64,000 nucleotides of DNA from Spirosoma oryzae. Its GTDB lineage: Bacteria; Bacteroidota; Bacteroidia; Cytophagales; Spirosomataceae. Each line of letters starts with the position of its first letter. The stretch's first letter is position 1. Of this stretch, positions 25,992 to 35,806 are shown one piece after another. The stretch covers positions 124,001-188,000 of the forward strand of contig NZ_PVTE01000002.1 in assembly GCF_003002825.1 (NCBI RefSeq), in the 5' to 3' direction. The position numbers and the translations under genes were made by a program. The notes below the pieces were generated by a model. The model ran no database searches. It had not been told where the DNA came from and was given only the letters and a program-made list of their open reading frames with translations.

Positions 25992-28900
25992 ATGCCCGTT
26001 CAGCGTCTTCTACTTCGTGCTACTGCCTTCGTGTTCACTGGTGCAGTCTGGCTGACCGCCTGTCGTCATTCGGTCGATGCGCCAGCCGACGTCGTTGCCG
26101 TGCAAAATCGTTTGCCCGAAACCGTTGATTATAACCTGCACGTCAAGCCGATTTTATCCGATCGTTGCTTCGCCTGTCATGGTCCCGATCAGGCGAAGCA
26201 ACAGGCTGGCCTGCGACTCGATACGCCGGAAGGGGCTTACGAAGCGTTGGCAAAAAGCGGCCACACCGCCATCGTTCCCGGCAATCCAGCCGGTAGCGAG
26301 CTGATTCACCGCATTCTGAGCACCGATCCCGACGAGATCATGCCCACGCCCAACTCCAACCTGACGCTTAGCGCTGAAGAAAAGGCGATGCTGCTGAAAT
26401 GGGTCGAACAGGGCGCGGTTTACAAGGAACACTGGTCACTGATGGCCGCGACAAAGCCGGAACTGCCCACGGTTCGGGAAACAAGCTGGCCGAAAAACGA
26501 TATCGACCGCTTCGTGCTGGCACGGCTGGAAAAGCAGGGGCTTCATCACGCATCCGAAGCCGACAAGCTTACCCTCTTGCGCCGGGTTAGTCTGGACCTG
26601 ACGGGCCTACCGCCTACCCCCGCCGAGATCACAGCCTTTGTAAACGACCATTCGCCGAAGGCCTACGAAAAGGTCGTCGACCGATTGCTGAACAGTCCGC
26701 ATTATGGCGAACGGCAGGCTGTCGACTGGCTCGATCTGGCCCGCTACGCCGATACGCATGGGTATCAGGATGATGGCTTGCGAACCGCCTGGCCATACCG
26801 CGACTGGGTTATCCGGGCGTTCAACCAAAATCTGCCGTTCGACCGCTTTGTCACCTGGCAGCTGGCGGGCGACCTGTTGCCCAAGCCAACGCAGGATATG
26901 CTGATTGCCACGGCGTTTAACCGGAACCATCAGCAAAGTCAGGAAGGGGGTATTGTCGATGAAGAGTACCGGATCGAGTACGTCGCCGACCGCACCAACA
27001 CCTTCGGTAAGGCTATGCTGGGCCTGACGGTCGAGTGTGCGCGTTGCCACGACCACAAGTACGACCCGATCAGTCAGAAAGATTACTACTCGCTGTTCGC
27101 TTTCTTCAACAGCAACAACGACCGGGGTAAAGTACCCTATAACGGCGAAGCCGCCCCGACGCTCACGCTGACCAAACCCGAAACCGACGCCAAGCTGCGG
27201 TTCATTCGGGAAAAGCTGACGCCCATCGATCAGCAGCTCAACCCCAATCGAACCGAGTATCAGCAGCGATTCAATCGCTGGATCGCGCAGCAGGAACAGC
27301 AGGCAACGATCCAGCCCGACCTTGGTCTGATCGGGCGCTACTCGTTCGATGAAGCGGATCGCGCAGACATCGGTGCGTATGTAAAAGCGAAAAACGAAGA
27401 GAACAAGCGAAACGAAGCGAAGAAGAAAGCCACAGAAGCCAAACGCGGGAAGTTGACCAAGCAGCCGGAGAAGAAGCAACCCGTAAAACGGCTGACGAAA
27501 GCGGAGCTGTGGAAAGATCCCCGCAATGCATTCGCCAATGCCGTCAACGATACCTTGCCCGCCCGGCTTGCGGGTGACCCCGACAAAGTGCCTTATGCCG
27601 TTCCGGGTCGGTTTGGCATGGCCCGTTACCTACCCGGCGACAGTCAGATCGAATTACCCTGGAGTTTTGCGTTTTTCGAACAGAATCAGCCCTTCACGAT
27701 CAGTGCGTGGTTCAACCTGGCGAAACCGGGCATGGCAGCTACGCTCATGGGTCGTACCGCCGGACCGATGGACGGGCAGCGGGGGTATCAGCTCGATTTA
27801 CTGAAGGACGGACGGCTTAAACTCACCTTCAGTCACGTATGGCCCGACAACGCGATTGATCTGGAAACGATCGGCAAAGTACCTGTCAATCGCTGGTTTC
27901 AGGTGGCGTTCGCGTACGACGGTATGGGACGGGCGCGGGGCCTGACACTCTACCTCGATGGGCAACCGATGGCAACCCGCACCCTGGCCGACCATCTGAT
28001 TCACAGCATGGTCTGGGGTAAAGGCAAGACGCACTGGGCGCAGTATCCGTTTATGATTGCCCGGATGCACGACGATTATTTCAAGGATTTCGCCGTCGAT
28101 GAACTGCGTATCTACGACCGTTGCCTGACGCCCCTCGAACTACCCCGGCTGGCTGGCCGTTCCGACGCCCTGACAGCAGCTTTGCGCACCCCCGCCAATC
28201 AGCGTACGGCTGCGCAGCGAACCGGTTTGTACACCTACTTCGTCGCAACGCAGGACTCGGTCTATAGACAGGCCCGAACGAATGCGCTAAAACTCCGGGG
28301 CGATCAGCTCATGCTTTACAATGAGTCGGATCAGGTAATGATCATGCATGAGCGGCAGACACCCCGCCCGACCTACATCCTGAATCGGGGCACCTACGAT
28401 GCGCCCGGTGCCAGGGTCGAACCGGCAACACCCGCCAAACTCACTGCTTTCCCCACCGACCTGCCCCGCAACCGGCTCGGCCTGGCCAAGTGGTTGCTAC
28501 TGGCTGATAACCCGCTGTTTAGCCGCGTGGCTGTCAACCGTATCTGGCAGCAATATTTTGGGCAGGGCCTGGTTAAGTCGAGTGACGATTTTGGTAATCA
28601 GGGCAACCTTCCCTCCCACCCAGAACTGCTGGATTACCTAGCCGTCCGCTTCCGGGCCGGCGATGGCGACTTACGCGCCTGGAACGTCAAAGCCCTGCAT
28701 AAGCTCATCGTGATGTCGGCTACCTACCGGCAATCGTCGGCGGTTTCAGCTAAAGACCGCGACGCCGATCCCGATAACATAACACTGTCGCGCGGGCCAA
28801 GCCATCGGCTCTCGGCCGAGCAGGTCCGCGACAATGCACTGGCGGCCAGCGGGCTGCTGACCCAGCGTGTTGGCGGACCAAGTGTTCGCCCGTACCAGCC

Positions 28901-29420
28901 ATCAGGCATCTGGGAAGCCCTGGCTACGCGCAATGCCGTGACCTACGTACAGAACCACGGCGACAGTTTGTACCGCCGGTCGATGTATACGATCTGGAAA
29001 CGCTCGTCGCCCGCACCGATGATGCTTAATTTCGACGCTGCCGAGCGACACACCTGCATTGTGAAGCGCCAGAAAACGAGTACTCCGCTACAGGCATTGG
29101 TAACGCTGAATGACCCGCAGTTTATCGAAGCAGCCCGTGTACTGGCGCAACGCACGATAGCCGCCAATAACGATCAGCGCATTGATGCGTTCTTCCGGGC
29201 GATCATCAGCCGTCCCGCCCGCCCGGACGAAGTACAGCTTATGAAAGAGTTATTCCGGGAAGAACTGGCAGATTTTCGGCAAAATCCAAAGCGGGCTACG
29301 GCGCTACTGTCGGTAGGTGAATATCCTGTCGATAAAACCCAAAAGCCCGCAGAGTTGGCTGCCTGGACGGTCGTTGCCAGTACCTTACTCAATTTCGACG
29401 AAGCGATTATAAAACGATAA
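25992..29420 (+). CDS. PSCyt1-DUF1549-DUF1553 lipoprotein
   Basis: Start at 25992 gives a lipoprotein signal (VFTGAVWLTAC, lipobox Cys near residue 18) and a 1142-residue product. Domains in order: PSCyt1 cytochrome c-like domain with CFACH and DEIMPTPNS, DUF1549 (PSCyt2) with DRFVLARLEKQG and GDLLPKPTQDMLIATAFNRN, a LamG/concanavalin-like domain at about 570-730 (QPFTISAWFNLAK), and DUF1553 (PSD1) with AVNRIWQQYFGQGLV and RRSMYTIWKR. A second CxxCH (CARCHDHKYD) lies in DUF1549. The set is typical of Planctomycetes and also occurs in Bacteroidota. It is thought to be extracytoplasmic; substrate unknown. Confidence 0.88.
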   Translation: MPVQRLLLRATAFVFTGAVWLTACRHSVDAPADVVAVQNRLPETVDYNLHVKPILSDRCFACHGPDQAKQQAGLRLDTPEGAYEALAKSGHTAIVPGNPAGSELIHRILSTDPDEIMPTPNSNLTLSAEEKAMLLKWVEQGAVYKEHWSLMAATKPELPTVRETSWPKNDIDRFVLARLEKQGLHHASEADKLTLLRRVSLDLTGLPPTPAEITAFVNDHSPKAYEKVVDRLLNSPHYGERQAVDWLDLARYADTHGYQDDGLRTAWPYRDWVIRAFNQNLPFDRFVTWQLAGDLLPKPTQDMLIATAFNRNHQQSQEGGIVDEEYRIEYVADRTNTFGKAMLGLTVECARCHDHKYDPISQKDYYSLFAFFNSNNDRGKVPYNGEAAPTLTLTKPETDAKLRFIREKLTPIDQQLNPNRTEYQQRFNRWIAQQEQQATIQPDLGLIGRYSFDEADRADIGAYVKAKNEENKRNEAKKKATEAKRGKLTKQPEKKQPVKRLTKAELWKDPRNAFANAVNDTLPARLAGDPDKVPYAVPGRFGMARYLPGDSQIELPWSFAFFEQNQPFTISAWFNLAKPGMAATLMGRTAGPMDGQRGYQLDLLKDGRLKLTFSHVWPDNAIDLETIGKVPVNRWFQVAFAYDGMGRARGLTLYLDGQPMATRTLADHLIHSMVWGKGKTHWAQYPFMIARMHDDYFKDFAVDELRIYDRCLTPLELPRLAGRSDALTAALRTPANQRTAAQRTGLYTYFVATQDSVYRQARTNALKLRGDQLMLYNESDQVMIMHERQTPRPTYILNRGTYDAPGARVEPATPAKLTAFPTDLPRNRLGLAKWLLLADNPLFSRVAVNRIWQQYFGQGLVKSSDDFGNQGNLPSHPELLDYLAVRFRAGDGDLRAWNVKALHKLIVMSATYRQSSAVSAKDRDADPDNITLSRGPSHRLSAEQVRDNALAASGLLTQRVGGPSVRPYQPSGIWEALATRNAVTYVQNHGDSLYRRSMYTIWKRSSPAPMMLNFDAAERHTCIVKRQKTSTPLQALVTLNDPQFIEAARVLAQRTIAANNDQRIDAFFRAIISRPARPDEVQLMKELFREELADFRQNPKRATALLSVGEYPVDKTQKPAELAAWTVVASTLLNFDEAIIKR

Positions 29421-29423
29421 GCC

Positions 29424-30890
29424 ATGAGCGATTTACAGAATCAGCTTCACGACGATGTCCACGACCAGTTAAGCCGCCGGACGTTTCTCGGGCAAACCAG
29501 TGCCGGGCTTGGTACCATTGCGCTGGCATCGCTGCTCAACCCGACGGGTCTGTTCGACGCATCTGCACCCGCTGACGGCCCGGTGATTGGCAAACCGCAT
29601 TTTCCGCCCAAAGTGAAGCGGGTCATCTACCTGTTTCAAAGCGGGGCCCCTTCCCAGCTCGAACTGTTCGACTACAAACCGAAGCTCGAAGCCATGTGGG
29701 GGCAGGATTTGCCGGAATCGGTCCGCAAAGGGCAGCGGCTGACGGGTATGACAGCCGGACAAAGCCGATTTCCGCTGGCAGCTTCCCGCTACAAGTTCGC
29801 TCAGTACGGACCGGGTCAGATGTGGCTAAGCGAACTACTGCCGCACACCCAGCGTATCGTCGGCGACCTGACGTTTATCCGGTCGATGCATACCGAAGCC
29901 ATCAACCACGATCCGGCCATCACGTTCTTCCAGACAGGCAGTCAGCAGGCGGGTCGCCCTAGTTTTGGGTCGTGGGTCAGCTACGGGCTGGGCTCCGACA
30001 ATCAGAACATGCCCGCGTTTGTCGTGCTGCTGTCGAAGGGGCGCAACGGCGATCAGCCGCTGTACGCGAAACTATGGAGCAACGGTTTTTTACCGTCCGT
30101 GCATCAGGGCGTCGTTTTTCGCTCCGGCCCCGACCCGGTATACTACCTCAACAACCCGCCCGGTATCGACAAAACCAGTCGTCGGCGGATGCTCGATTAC
30201 CTGGGCAAGCTGCATCAGGCACAGTACAAACACGTGCTCGACCCGGAGATCAACAGCCGGATGGCGCAGTACGAAATGGCCTACCGCATGCAGACATCCG
30301 TGCCCGAGACGATGAGTCTGTCGAAGGAGCCGGACTATATTTTCGACATGTACGGTCCCGAAAGCCGGAAGCCCGGTACGTTTGCCGCCAACTGCCTGCT
30401 GGCTCGAAAGCTGATCGAAAAGGACGTCAAATTCGTGCAGTTGTACCATCAGGGCTGGGATCAGCATAACAATCTGCCCAACGACGTGAAGATTCAGGCC
30501 AAGAGCGTTGATCAGGCATCGGCGGCACTGGTACTAGATCTGAAACAGCGCGGACTACTCGACGACACGCTCGTAATCTGGGGCGGTGAGTTTGGCCGGG
30601 GCTGCTATTCACAGGGTAAGCTTACCCACGACGACTACGGCCGCGACCACCACCCCCGTGCGTTCACCGTCTGGATGGCCGGCGCAGGCGTCAAAAAGGG
30701 ACTGGTCTACGGACAGACCGATGAGTTTGGCTACAACGTCGTGAAAGACCCGGTTCACGTACACGACTTCCAGGCAACTGTCCTGCACCTGATGGGCATT
30801 GACCACGAAAAGCTGACCTTTAAAAGCCAGGGTCGGCGCTACCGGCTTACCGATGTACACGGCAAGGTAGTCAAACCACTGCTGGCTTAG
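29424..30890 (+). CDS. DUF1501 Tat-exported protein
   Basis: A 488-residue DUF1501 protein, a family within the alkaline phosphatase/sulfatase superfamily. The N-terminus has the twin-arginine motif SRRTFLGQ followed by a hydrophobic stretch, and conserved parts include FQSGAPSQLELFDYKP, MHTEAINHDPA and WGGEFGRG. It starts 3 bases after the PSCyt1/DUF1553 gene, its usual partner. A hydrolase acting on sulfated or phosphorylated polymers is often suggested but unproven. Confidence 0.88.
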   Translation: MSDLQNQLHDDVHDQLSRRTFLGQTSAGLGTIALASLLNPTGLFDASAPADGPVIGKPHFPPKVKRVIYLFQSGAPSQLELFDYKPKLEAMWGQDLPESVRKGQRLTGMTAGQSRFPLAASRYKFAQYGPGQMWLSELLPHTQRIVGDLTFIRSMHTEAINHDPAITFFQTGSQQAGRPSFGSWVSYGLGSDNQNMPAFVVLLSKGRNGDQPLYAKLWSNGFLPSVHQGVVFRSGPDPVYYLNNPPGIDKTSRRRMLDYLGKLHQAQYKHVLDPEINSRMAQYEMAYRMQTSVPETMSLSKEPDYIFDMYGPESRKPGTFAANCLLARKLIEKDVKFVQLYHQGWDQHNNLPNDVKIQAKSVDQASAALVLDLKQRGLLDDTLVIWGGEFGRGCYSQGKLTHDDYGRDHHPRAFTVWMAGAGVKKGLVYGQTDEFGYNVVKDPVHVHDFQATVLHLMGIDHEKLTFKSQGRRYRLTDVHGKVVKPLLA

Positions 30891-30892
30891 GT

Positions 30893-30974
30893 AAGAAGAA
30901 AGAGAATAGACCAAAGAAAAAAAGATGCTGGTGCACACCTTATCTTTCTTCTTTCATCGGTTCTCTTTTATCTT
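30893..30974. repeat. Imperfect purine-rich palindrome after the DUF1501 gene
   Basis: A 30-base arm at 30893-30922 pairs with 30945-30974 at about 23 of 30 positions; the arms are purine-rich on one side (AAGAAAGAGAATAG) and pyrimidine-rich on the other. It may terminate the PSCyt1-DUF1501 transcript. Its right end also contains TATCTTGT, close to a -7 element for the Uma2 gene that follows. Confidence 0.5.
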
Positions 30975-31002
30975 GTAAACGAACCACCAACGACGCACAC
31001 CC

Positions 31003-31638
31003 ATGGAAGCCGTAGCTCTGAAATTGCCGGAAACGCTGAAGGAGGATGAGTTGCTGTTTGTACCAGCAACCTGGGAGGAATACGTCGCTTTACTCGACGA
31101 AACACCCTACACCATCCAATTCCTAAACGGCGAACTTTTTATGGGACAGGCAAGCCTTGCTCACGAATCTCTGGTTGTTACACTGGCTGTATTACTGTCG
31201 GCATACTTCTTCGACAAAGAGGGATACGACGTACTTGGCAGTAACATCAAGATCGTGATTCCTAATCAGATCGGCGATGTTAATGCAGACGTATCGGTGG
31301 TGAACGATCCGGTTGAGTACGGCGCAACGCCCGGTGGTAACGTGTCGACGGCCCGTATCAAAAACCCGGAAATCGTTGTCGAAGTCCTGTCGAAAAGCAC
31401 GCGCGTATTCGACTCAATTGAAAAGCTGGGGTATTACAAACTGATTCCATCGCTGAAACACATCCTGCTGGTCGATCAGGAGCAACCATTCGTATCGGTT
31501 TACTCGCGAACGGACGTTCCAAACGAGTGGCTGAACCACGACTATCGATCGCTCGATGAAACAGTACGCCTGGGCGATATCCCCCTGCCGATGACCGCGA
31601 TATACCGAAAATCACCGTTCAACAAGCCAACGGAATAA
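31003..31638 (+). CDS. Uma2 family endonuclease (DUF820)
   Basis: A 211-residue Uma2 protein. The family core is seen as NADVSVVND, VVEVLSKSTRVFDSIEKL and YYKLIPSLKHILLVDQE, giving the D-(E)x(S)...K arrangement of the PD-(D/E)XK fold; the first proline is replaced (NAD instead of RPD). Standing alone between the PSCyt cassette and MscS. Role in the cell unknown. Confidence 0.85.
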   Translation: MEAVALKLPETLKEDELLFVPATWEEYVALLDETPYTIQFLNGELFMGQASLAHESLVVTLAVLLSAYFFDKEGYDVLGSNIKIVIPNQIGDVNADVSVVNDPVEYGATPGGNVSTARIKNPEIVVEVLSKSTRVFDSIEKLGYYKLIPSLKHILLVDQEQPFVSVYSRTDVPNEWLNHDYRSLDETVRLGDIPLPMTAIYRKSPFNKPTE

Positions 31639-31702
31639 GCCCGACACGGCGAAACCGCAGGCTGGGGGGCAACATCTTTTCGAAGTAGCTGGTTTACTTT
31701 GC

Positions 31703-32818
31703 ATGATGCAACAGCAACTCGACACCTGGATTCGGGAAGTGATTCGATGGGCCGGTTTTGTCCCCAACCGCGACCTGTCGGGCTGGGTGCTGCTTATCAT
31801 TGCGGTGCTGGCGGGTATCATTGTCGACTTCATCGTCACGCAGGCCCTGACTTTTGTCGCCAAACGGCGTACGTATCAGACCTTGCAAATCCTGAAAACG
31901 CACCTGCGATGGGCGTTCTGGACGTTTGTACCGTCACTGTTTTTTCTGCTGGCAACCAACGTACAGTCGGCACGGTTCATCCGGCGACACCCGGTTGCCG
32001 ACAAGACAGCCGAAATTTTATTTTTGGTAACGGCCACGTGGCTATTCGTGCAGGCCCTGAAGGTCGGTGAGTTAATCCTGATTCGCCATTACGATACGAC
32101 CCAGGACATTAACCTGTCGCAGCGCAAGTTCGTTACGCAGGTACGGTTCATTCGCCGGATTGCCGTATTCGTCGTTATTCTGGTGGGGGCCTCGCTGCTG
32201 CTGATTTCGTTTCAGGGTAGTCGAAAGGTGGGGCTGAGCGTACTTACCTCGGCGGGGGTTGTCTCCGTCCTGATCGGTTTTGCGGCTCAAAAAACGCTGG
32301 GCAACCTGCTGGCCGGTATTCAGATCGCGTTTAACCAGCAGATCCGGCTCGACGATGCCGTTGTGGTGGAGAAAGAATGGGGTCGTATTGAGGAAATTAA
32401 CCTGACCAACGTCATTGTCCGACTCTGGGATCGGCGACGGCTCATTCTGCCCATTACCTACTTCGTTGAAACGCCGTTCGAAAACTGGACTCGTAACGAC
32501 GCATCGATTATCGGCACCGCTTTTTTCTACCTCGACTATACCGTCCCTGTCGACCGCATACGGGAAAAAGCGCGCGAGATTGCCGAGAATGATCCGCTCT
32601 GGAACGGTCAGTCATTTGCCGTTCAGGTGACCGATACACAACCCACGTGTCTGGTGCTGCGAGTATTAGTCTCGGCTGGTGATGCCCCGTCTGCATTCGA
32701 CCTGCGCTGCCATATGCGCGAGCAACTTCTGGCGTTCATTCGCGACGAGTACCCGCATACACTGCCCCAGACCCGACTGATGCTGGCCGAAGAACTACGG
32801 CCGAAGGAAATTAGCTAG
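31703..32818 (+). CDS. Mechanosensitive channel, MscS family
   Basis: A 371-residue protein with four membrane helices, the last being the pore-lining TM3 region (GVVSVLIGFAAQKTLGNLLAGI). The beta domain follows (IRLDDAVVVEKEWGRIEEIN, then VRLWDRRRLILPITYF) and an alpha/beta C-terminal part. This is the usual core of MscS-type channels that release solutes on hypo-osmotic shock. ATG at 31703 or 31706; the former is reported. Confidence 0.9.
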   Translation: MMQQQLDTWIREVIRWAGFVPNRDLSGWVLLIIAVLAGIIVDFIVTQALTFVAKRRTYQTLQILKTHLRWAFWTFVPSLFFLLATNVQSARFIRRHPVADKTAEILFLVTATWLFVQALKVGELILIRHYDTTQDINLSQRKFVTQVRFIRRIAVFVVILVGASLLLISFQGSRKVGLSVLTSAGVVSVLIGFAAQKTLGNLLAGIQIAFNQQIRLDDAVVVEKEWGRIEEINLTNVIVRLWDRRRLILPITYFVETPFENWTRNDASIIGTAFFYLDYTVPVDRIREKAREIAENDPLWNGQSFAVQVTDTQPTCLVLRVLVSAGDAPSAFDLRCHMREQLLAFIRDEYPHTLPQTRLMLAEELRPKEIS

Positions 32819-32916
32819 GCAGGACTTTATTTGTCTACATTGAACTTGTTCACCAACTGAGTTTGTCATTTCAGCAAGGCCAACTCACCGGGCCGAAACT
32901 GATAAAAAAACACCCT

Positions 32917-33327
32917 ATGAACGCACACGACATTGTTACCAGCTATTACAACGCTTTCAACCGACGGGACTGGCAGGCCATGCTGAACATGCTGACCGAC
33001 GATGTTCAGCACGACAGCAATCAGGGCGAAACATACCAGGGAAAAGAGCACTTCACGCAGTTTCTGAAACATATGGAAGACTGCTACGAAGAAACGTTGA
33101 CCGAACTGGTTGTCATGGTCGACCCGACGGGCAAGCGTGTGGGCAGCGAGTTCGTTGTGAACGGTACTTACAAAAAAACCGACGGCGACCTGCCCGAGGC
33201 TGATGGACAGGCGTATGTGTTACCCGCAGGTTCATTTATGCAGTTGACCGACGAAGGCAAAATCGCCCGCGTCACGACGTATTACAACCTACCACTCTGG
33301 ATATCGCTGGTAGCCGGTGAAGAATAA
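32917..33327 (+). CDS. NTF2-like/SnoaL-type protein
   Basis: A 136-residue protein of the NTF2/ketosteroid isomerase-like fold, taken from the ATG at 32917. MNAHDIVTSYYNAFNRRDWQ is the typical first helix, followed by MLNMLTDDVQHDSNQGETYQ and GKEHFTQFL. Members bind or isomerise small hydrophobic ligands, but many have no known activity. It overlaps the next gene by 11 bases. Confidence 0.8.
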   Translation: MNAHDIVTSYYNAFNRRDWQAMLNMLTDDVQHDSNQGETYQGKEHFTQFLKHMEDCYEETLTELVVMVDPTGKRVGSEFVVNGTYKKTDGDLPEADGQAYVLPAGSFMQLTDEGKIARVTTYYNLPLWISLVAGEE

Positions 33328-33934
33328 ACCGGCAACGACACTGCGCTACGAATGGCTGACCGGGTCGGCCATTCGTACTGTATTGGATGAACTAGCCCAG
33401 TTGCGCATCACAGTCTTCCGCGACTTTCCGTACTGCTACGAAGGCAGTGTAGCCTACGAACGGGCCTATCTGGAAACGTACATGCAGTCGGAGCGTGCTT
33501 TACTGTTTACCGCCTGGGACAGCGACCAGATGGTTGGTGCCACGACAGCCCTTCCGTTGACCGATGAAACAACCGAGGTACAACAGCCCTTCCGCGATGC
33601 TGGCTACGACCTCAACTCGGTCTTTTATTTCGGGGAAAGCATTCTGCTGCCAGCCTACCGGGGTTACGGCCTGGGGCACCGCTTTTTCGACGAACGGGAA
33701 GCCCACGCCCGGCAATTCGACCAATACACGCTCACCTGCTTTTGCGCAGTACAACGCCCCGTCGATCATCCGCAGCGCCCCGCTGGTTACCGGCCCCTAG
33801 ACGAGTTCTGGACGAAACGCGGCTACCGCCAGGAACCGGCCCTGCAAAGTACCTTTCACTGGCCCGACATCGGCGAGACCGAATCGACGGCCAAGACGAT
33901 GGTGTATTGGGTGAAAGCCCTCCCCGCTGAATGA
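33317..33934 (+). CDS. GNAT-family N-acetyltransferase
   Basis: A 205-residue acetyltransferase-fold protein. The acetyl-CoA-binding motif is RGYGLGHRFFDE, and the segment YFGESILLPAYRGYGLG is typical. The start is a GTG inside the preceding NTF2-like gene, giving an 11-base overlap and translational coupling; no better ATG is close. Acceptor substrate unknown. Confidence 0.8.
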   Translation: MKNKPATTLRYEWLTGSAIRTVLDELAQLRITVFRDFPYCYEGSVAYERAYLETYMQSERALLFTAWDSDQMVGATTALPLTDETTEVQQPFRDAGYDLNSVFYFGESILLPAYRGYGLGHRFFDEREAHARQFDQYTLTCFCAVQRPVDHPQRPAGYRPLDEFWTKRGYRQEPALQSTFHWPDIGETESTAKTMVYWVKALPAE

Positions 33935-33989
33935 GGAGTTATAAGGTTTTGATTCGTGTTGATCAACTGGTTTTAGGAGCAGACTCTTT

Positions 33990-34059
33990 TACCCCTAAAT
34001 CCCCTGAAGGGGACTTTACACGTCTGTGAACTAAGTCCCCTTCAGGGGATTTAGGGGTA
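33990..34059. repeat. Perfect 27-base inverted repeat between convergent genes
   Basis: TACCCCTAAATCCCCTGAAG and on (33990-34016) is matched exactly on the other strand at 34033-34059, over a 16-base loop. The arms themselves contain the smaller palindrome CCCCTGAAGGGG. This type of sequence resembles repeated palindromic elements often seen between convergent genes in Cytophagales (from memory, not searched). It lies between the GNAT gene and glpK and can act as a bidirectional terminator. Confidence 0.85.
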
Positions 34060-34125
34060 GAAAAAGCCTACGACTCGTATCGTGGCCTCTGATACACCCT
34101 CCTTCCAAGAGTAGACCCAAAGCTT

Positions 34126-35631
34126 TTACTCCTCCCAGCCAAACGAGCGCTCGACGGCCTTTTGCCAGCCACGCATGAGTCGGGCACGCTGTGCCTCGTC
34201 CATGTGCGGCTCATACGTTCGGGCGATACCCCAGTTCTGACGCAGATCATCCAGATTTTTCCAGTAGCCCACCGCCAGACCAGCCGCGTAAGCGGCACCA
34301 AGGGCGGTTGTTTCAGTCATCCGTGGACAGACAACCGGCTCATCGAGCATATCGGATTGAAATTGCATCAGTAGCGCGTTACCGACCATACCGCCGTCGA
34401 CGCGCAACGAGCGGAGCGAAACGCCGGCGTCTTTTTCCATCGCTCGCACAACATCGACCGTCTGATAGGCCGTTGCTTCCAGTACAGCGCGGGCAATGTG
34501 CGCTTTCGTAACGAACCGCGTCAGACCGGCGATAACACCACGCGCGTCGGACCGCCAGTGTGGTGCGTACAGACCAGAGAAAGCCGGGACGAAATAAGCA
34601 CCACCATTATCTTCGACCGAACGGGCCAGGTCTTCGATGTCGGTGCTTTTTTTGATCATACCCAGGTTATCGCGCAGCCACTGCACCAGAGCCCCCGTGA
34701 TCGCTACGCTACCTTCCAGGGCATAGTGCGCCGGTTGTCCTTTGAACTGATACGCTACCGTCGTAAGCAGTCCACAGGTTGATGGGCGCAGCTCGGTACC
34801 GGTATTCATCAGTAGGAAACAGCCCGTTCCGTACGTGTTTTTGGCCTGTCCCGGTTCATAACAGGTCTGCCCGACAAGGGCAGCCTGCTGATCGCCCAGA
34901 ATTCCGGCAATGGGTACGTCGGGTAGCACCTCAGAGGTAACGTTGCCGTATACCTCGCTGCTACACCGGATTTCGGGCAACATGGCGCGGGGCACGGTAA
35001 AATCGCGCAGCAGGTCGTCGTCCCAGTCGAGTGTGTGCAGATTCATAAGCTGCGTCCGGCTGGCGTTGGTAACGTCGGTCAGGTGCAGTCCATTTTGCAC
35101 GCCACCCGTCAGGTGCCAGACCACAAACGTGTCCATATTTCCGAAGCAGGCATCCCCCCGCTCGGCATCTTCGCGTAGGCCCGGCACGTTATCGAGCAGC
35201 CATTTCAGCTTTAATCCACTAAAATAAGTGGCCAATGGAAGTCCTGTCTTATCCCGAAACCGGTCTTGCCCCAGCTCGTCATGCGCAGCAAACTGCGTAA
35301 CCAGTTCAGCCGTCCGCATGTCCTGCCAGACGATGGCGTTGTAATACGGCTTGCCTGTCCGGCGATTCCAGACGACCGTCGTTTCGCGCTGATTCGTAAT
35401 GCCGATAGCGGCAATATCGCTGGCCGACAAGCCCGCCTTGATCCGGGCAAGCGCGATAACTTCGAGCGTATTCCGCCAGATTTCATCAGGATCGTGTTCC
35501 ACCCAGCCGGGCTGTGGATAAATTTGCTGGTGTTCTTTCTGGGCCAGTGAAACAATTTGGCCCTGCCGGTCGAATACAATACAGCGGGTACTCGTGGTGC
35601 CCTGGTCAATGGCGGCAACGTAAGCAGACAT
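34126..35631 (-). CDS. glpK: Glycerol kinase
   Basis: A 501-residue FGGY carbohydrate kinase converting glycerol to sn-glycerol 3-phosphate. The start [20 protein letters not shown] contains the ATP-binding DQGTTS motif; [20 protein letters not shown] and [13 protein letters not shown] match GlpK, and the C-terminal [20 protein letters not shown] is the second FGGY signature. The ATG at 35631 is chosen because the family N-terminus starts there. No glycerol facilitator or glpD is adjacent. Confidence 0.95.
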   Translation of the reverse strand: MSAYVAAIDQGTTSTRCIVFDRQGQIVSLAQKEHQQIYPQPGWVEHDPDEIWRNTLEVIALARIKAGLSASDIAAIGITNQRETTVVWNRRTGKPYYNAIVWQDMRTAELVTQFAAHDELGQDRFRDKTGLPLATYFSGLKLKWLLDNVPGLREDAERGDACFGNMDTFVVWHLTGGVQNGLHLTDVTNASRTQLMNLHTLDWDDDLLRDFTVPRAMLPEIRCSSEVYGNVTSEVLPDVPIAGILGDQQAALVGQTCYEPGQAKNTYGTGCFLLMNTGTELRPSTCGLLTTVAYQFKGQPAHYALEGSVAITGALVQWLRDNLGMIKKSTDIEDLARSVEDNGGAYFVPAFSGLYAPHWRSDARGVIAGLTRFVTKAHIARAVLEATAYQTVDVVRAMEKDAGVSLRSLRVDGGMVGNALLMQFQSDMLDEPVVCPRMTETTALGAAYAAGLAVGYWKNLDDLRQNWGIARTYEPHMDEAQRARLMRGWQKAVERSFGWEE

Positions 35632-35806
35632 AACTATGGTTTTGTGGGATTTAGGCAATGCGTTATGGGGGCAAGTTACGGGTTCCGCCGATACCACGCG
35701 CACCCTGATTGAGAGCCAATAAACAGACCATTCAATTCGTTACTGTAACACCCGCTTAGATTTCTAGTATCTTGGGCGTGTAACTGTTCTTTGTTGATTC
35801 ACTCGT

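Noticed and set aside
27361-27510. Lys/Glu/Ala-rich stretch inside the DUF1549/DUF1553 lipoprotein as a repeat region
   Set aside because: It is a charged linker (KAKNEENKRNEAKKKATEAK) between DUF1549 and the LamG domain, with no exact repeat unit in the DNA.
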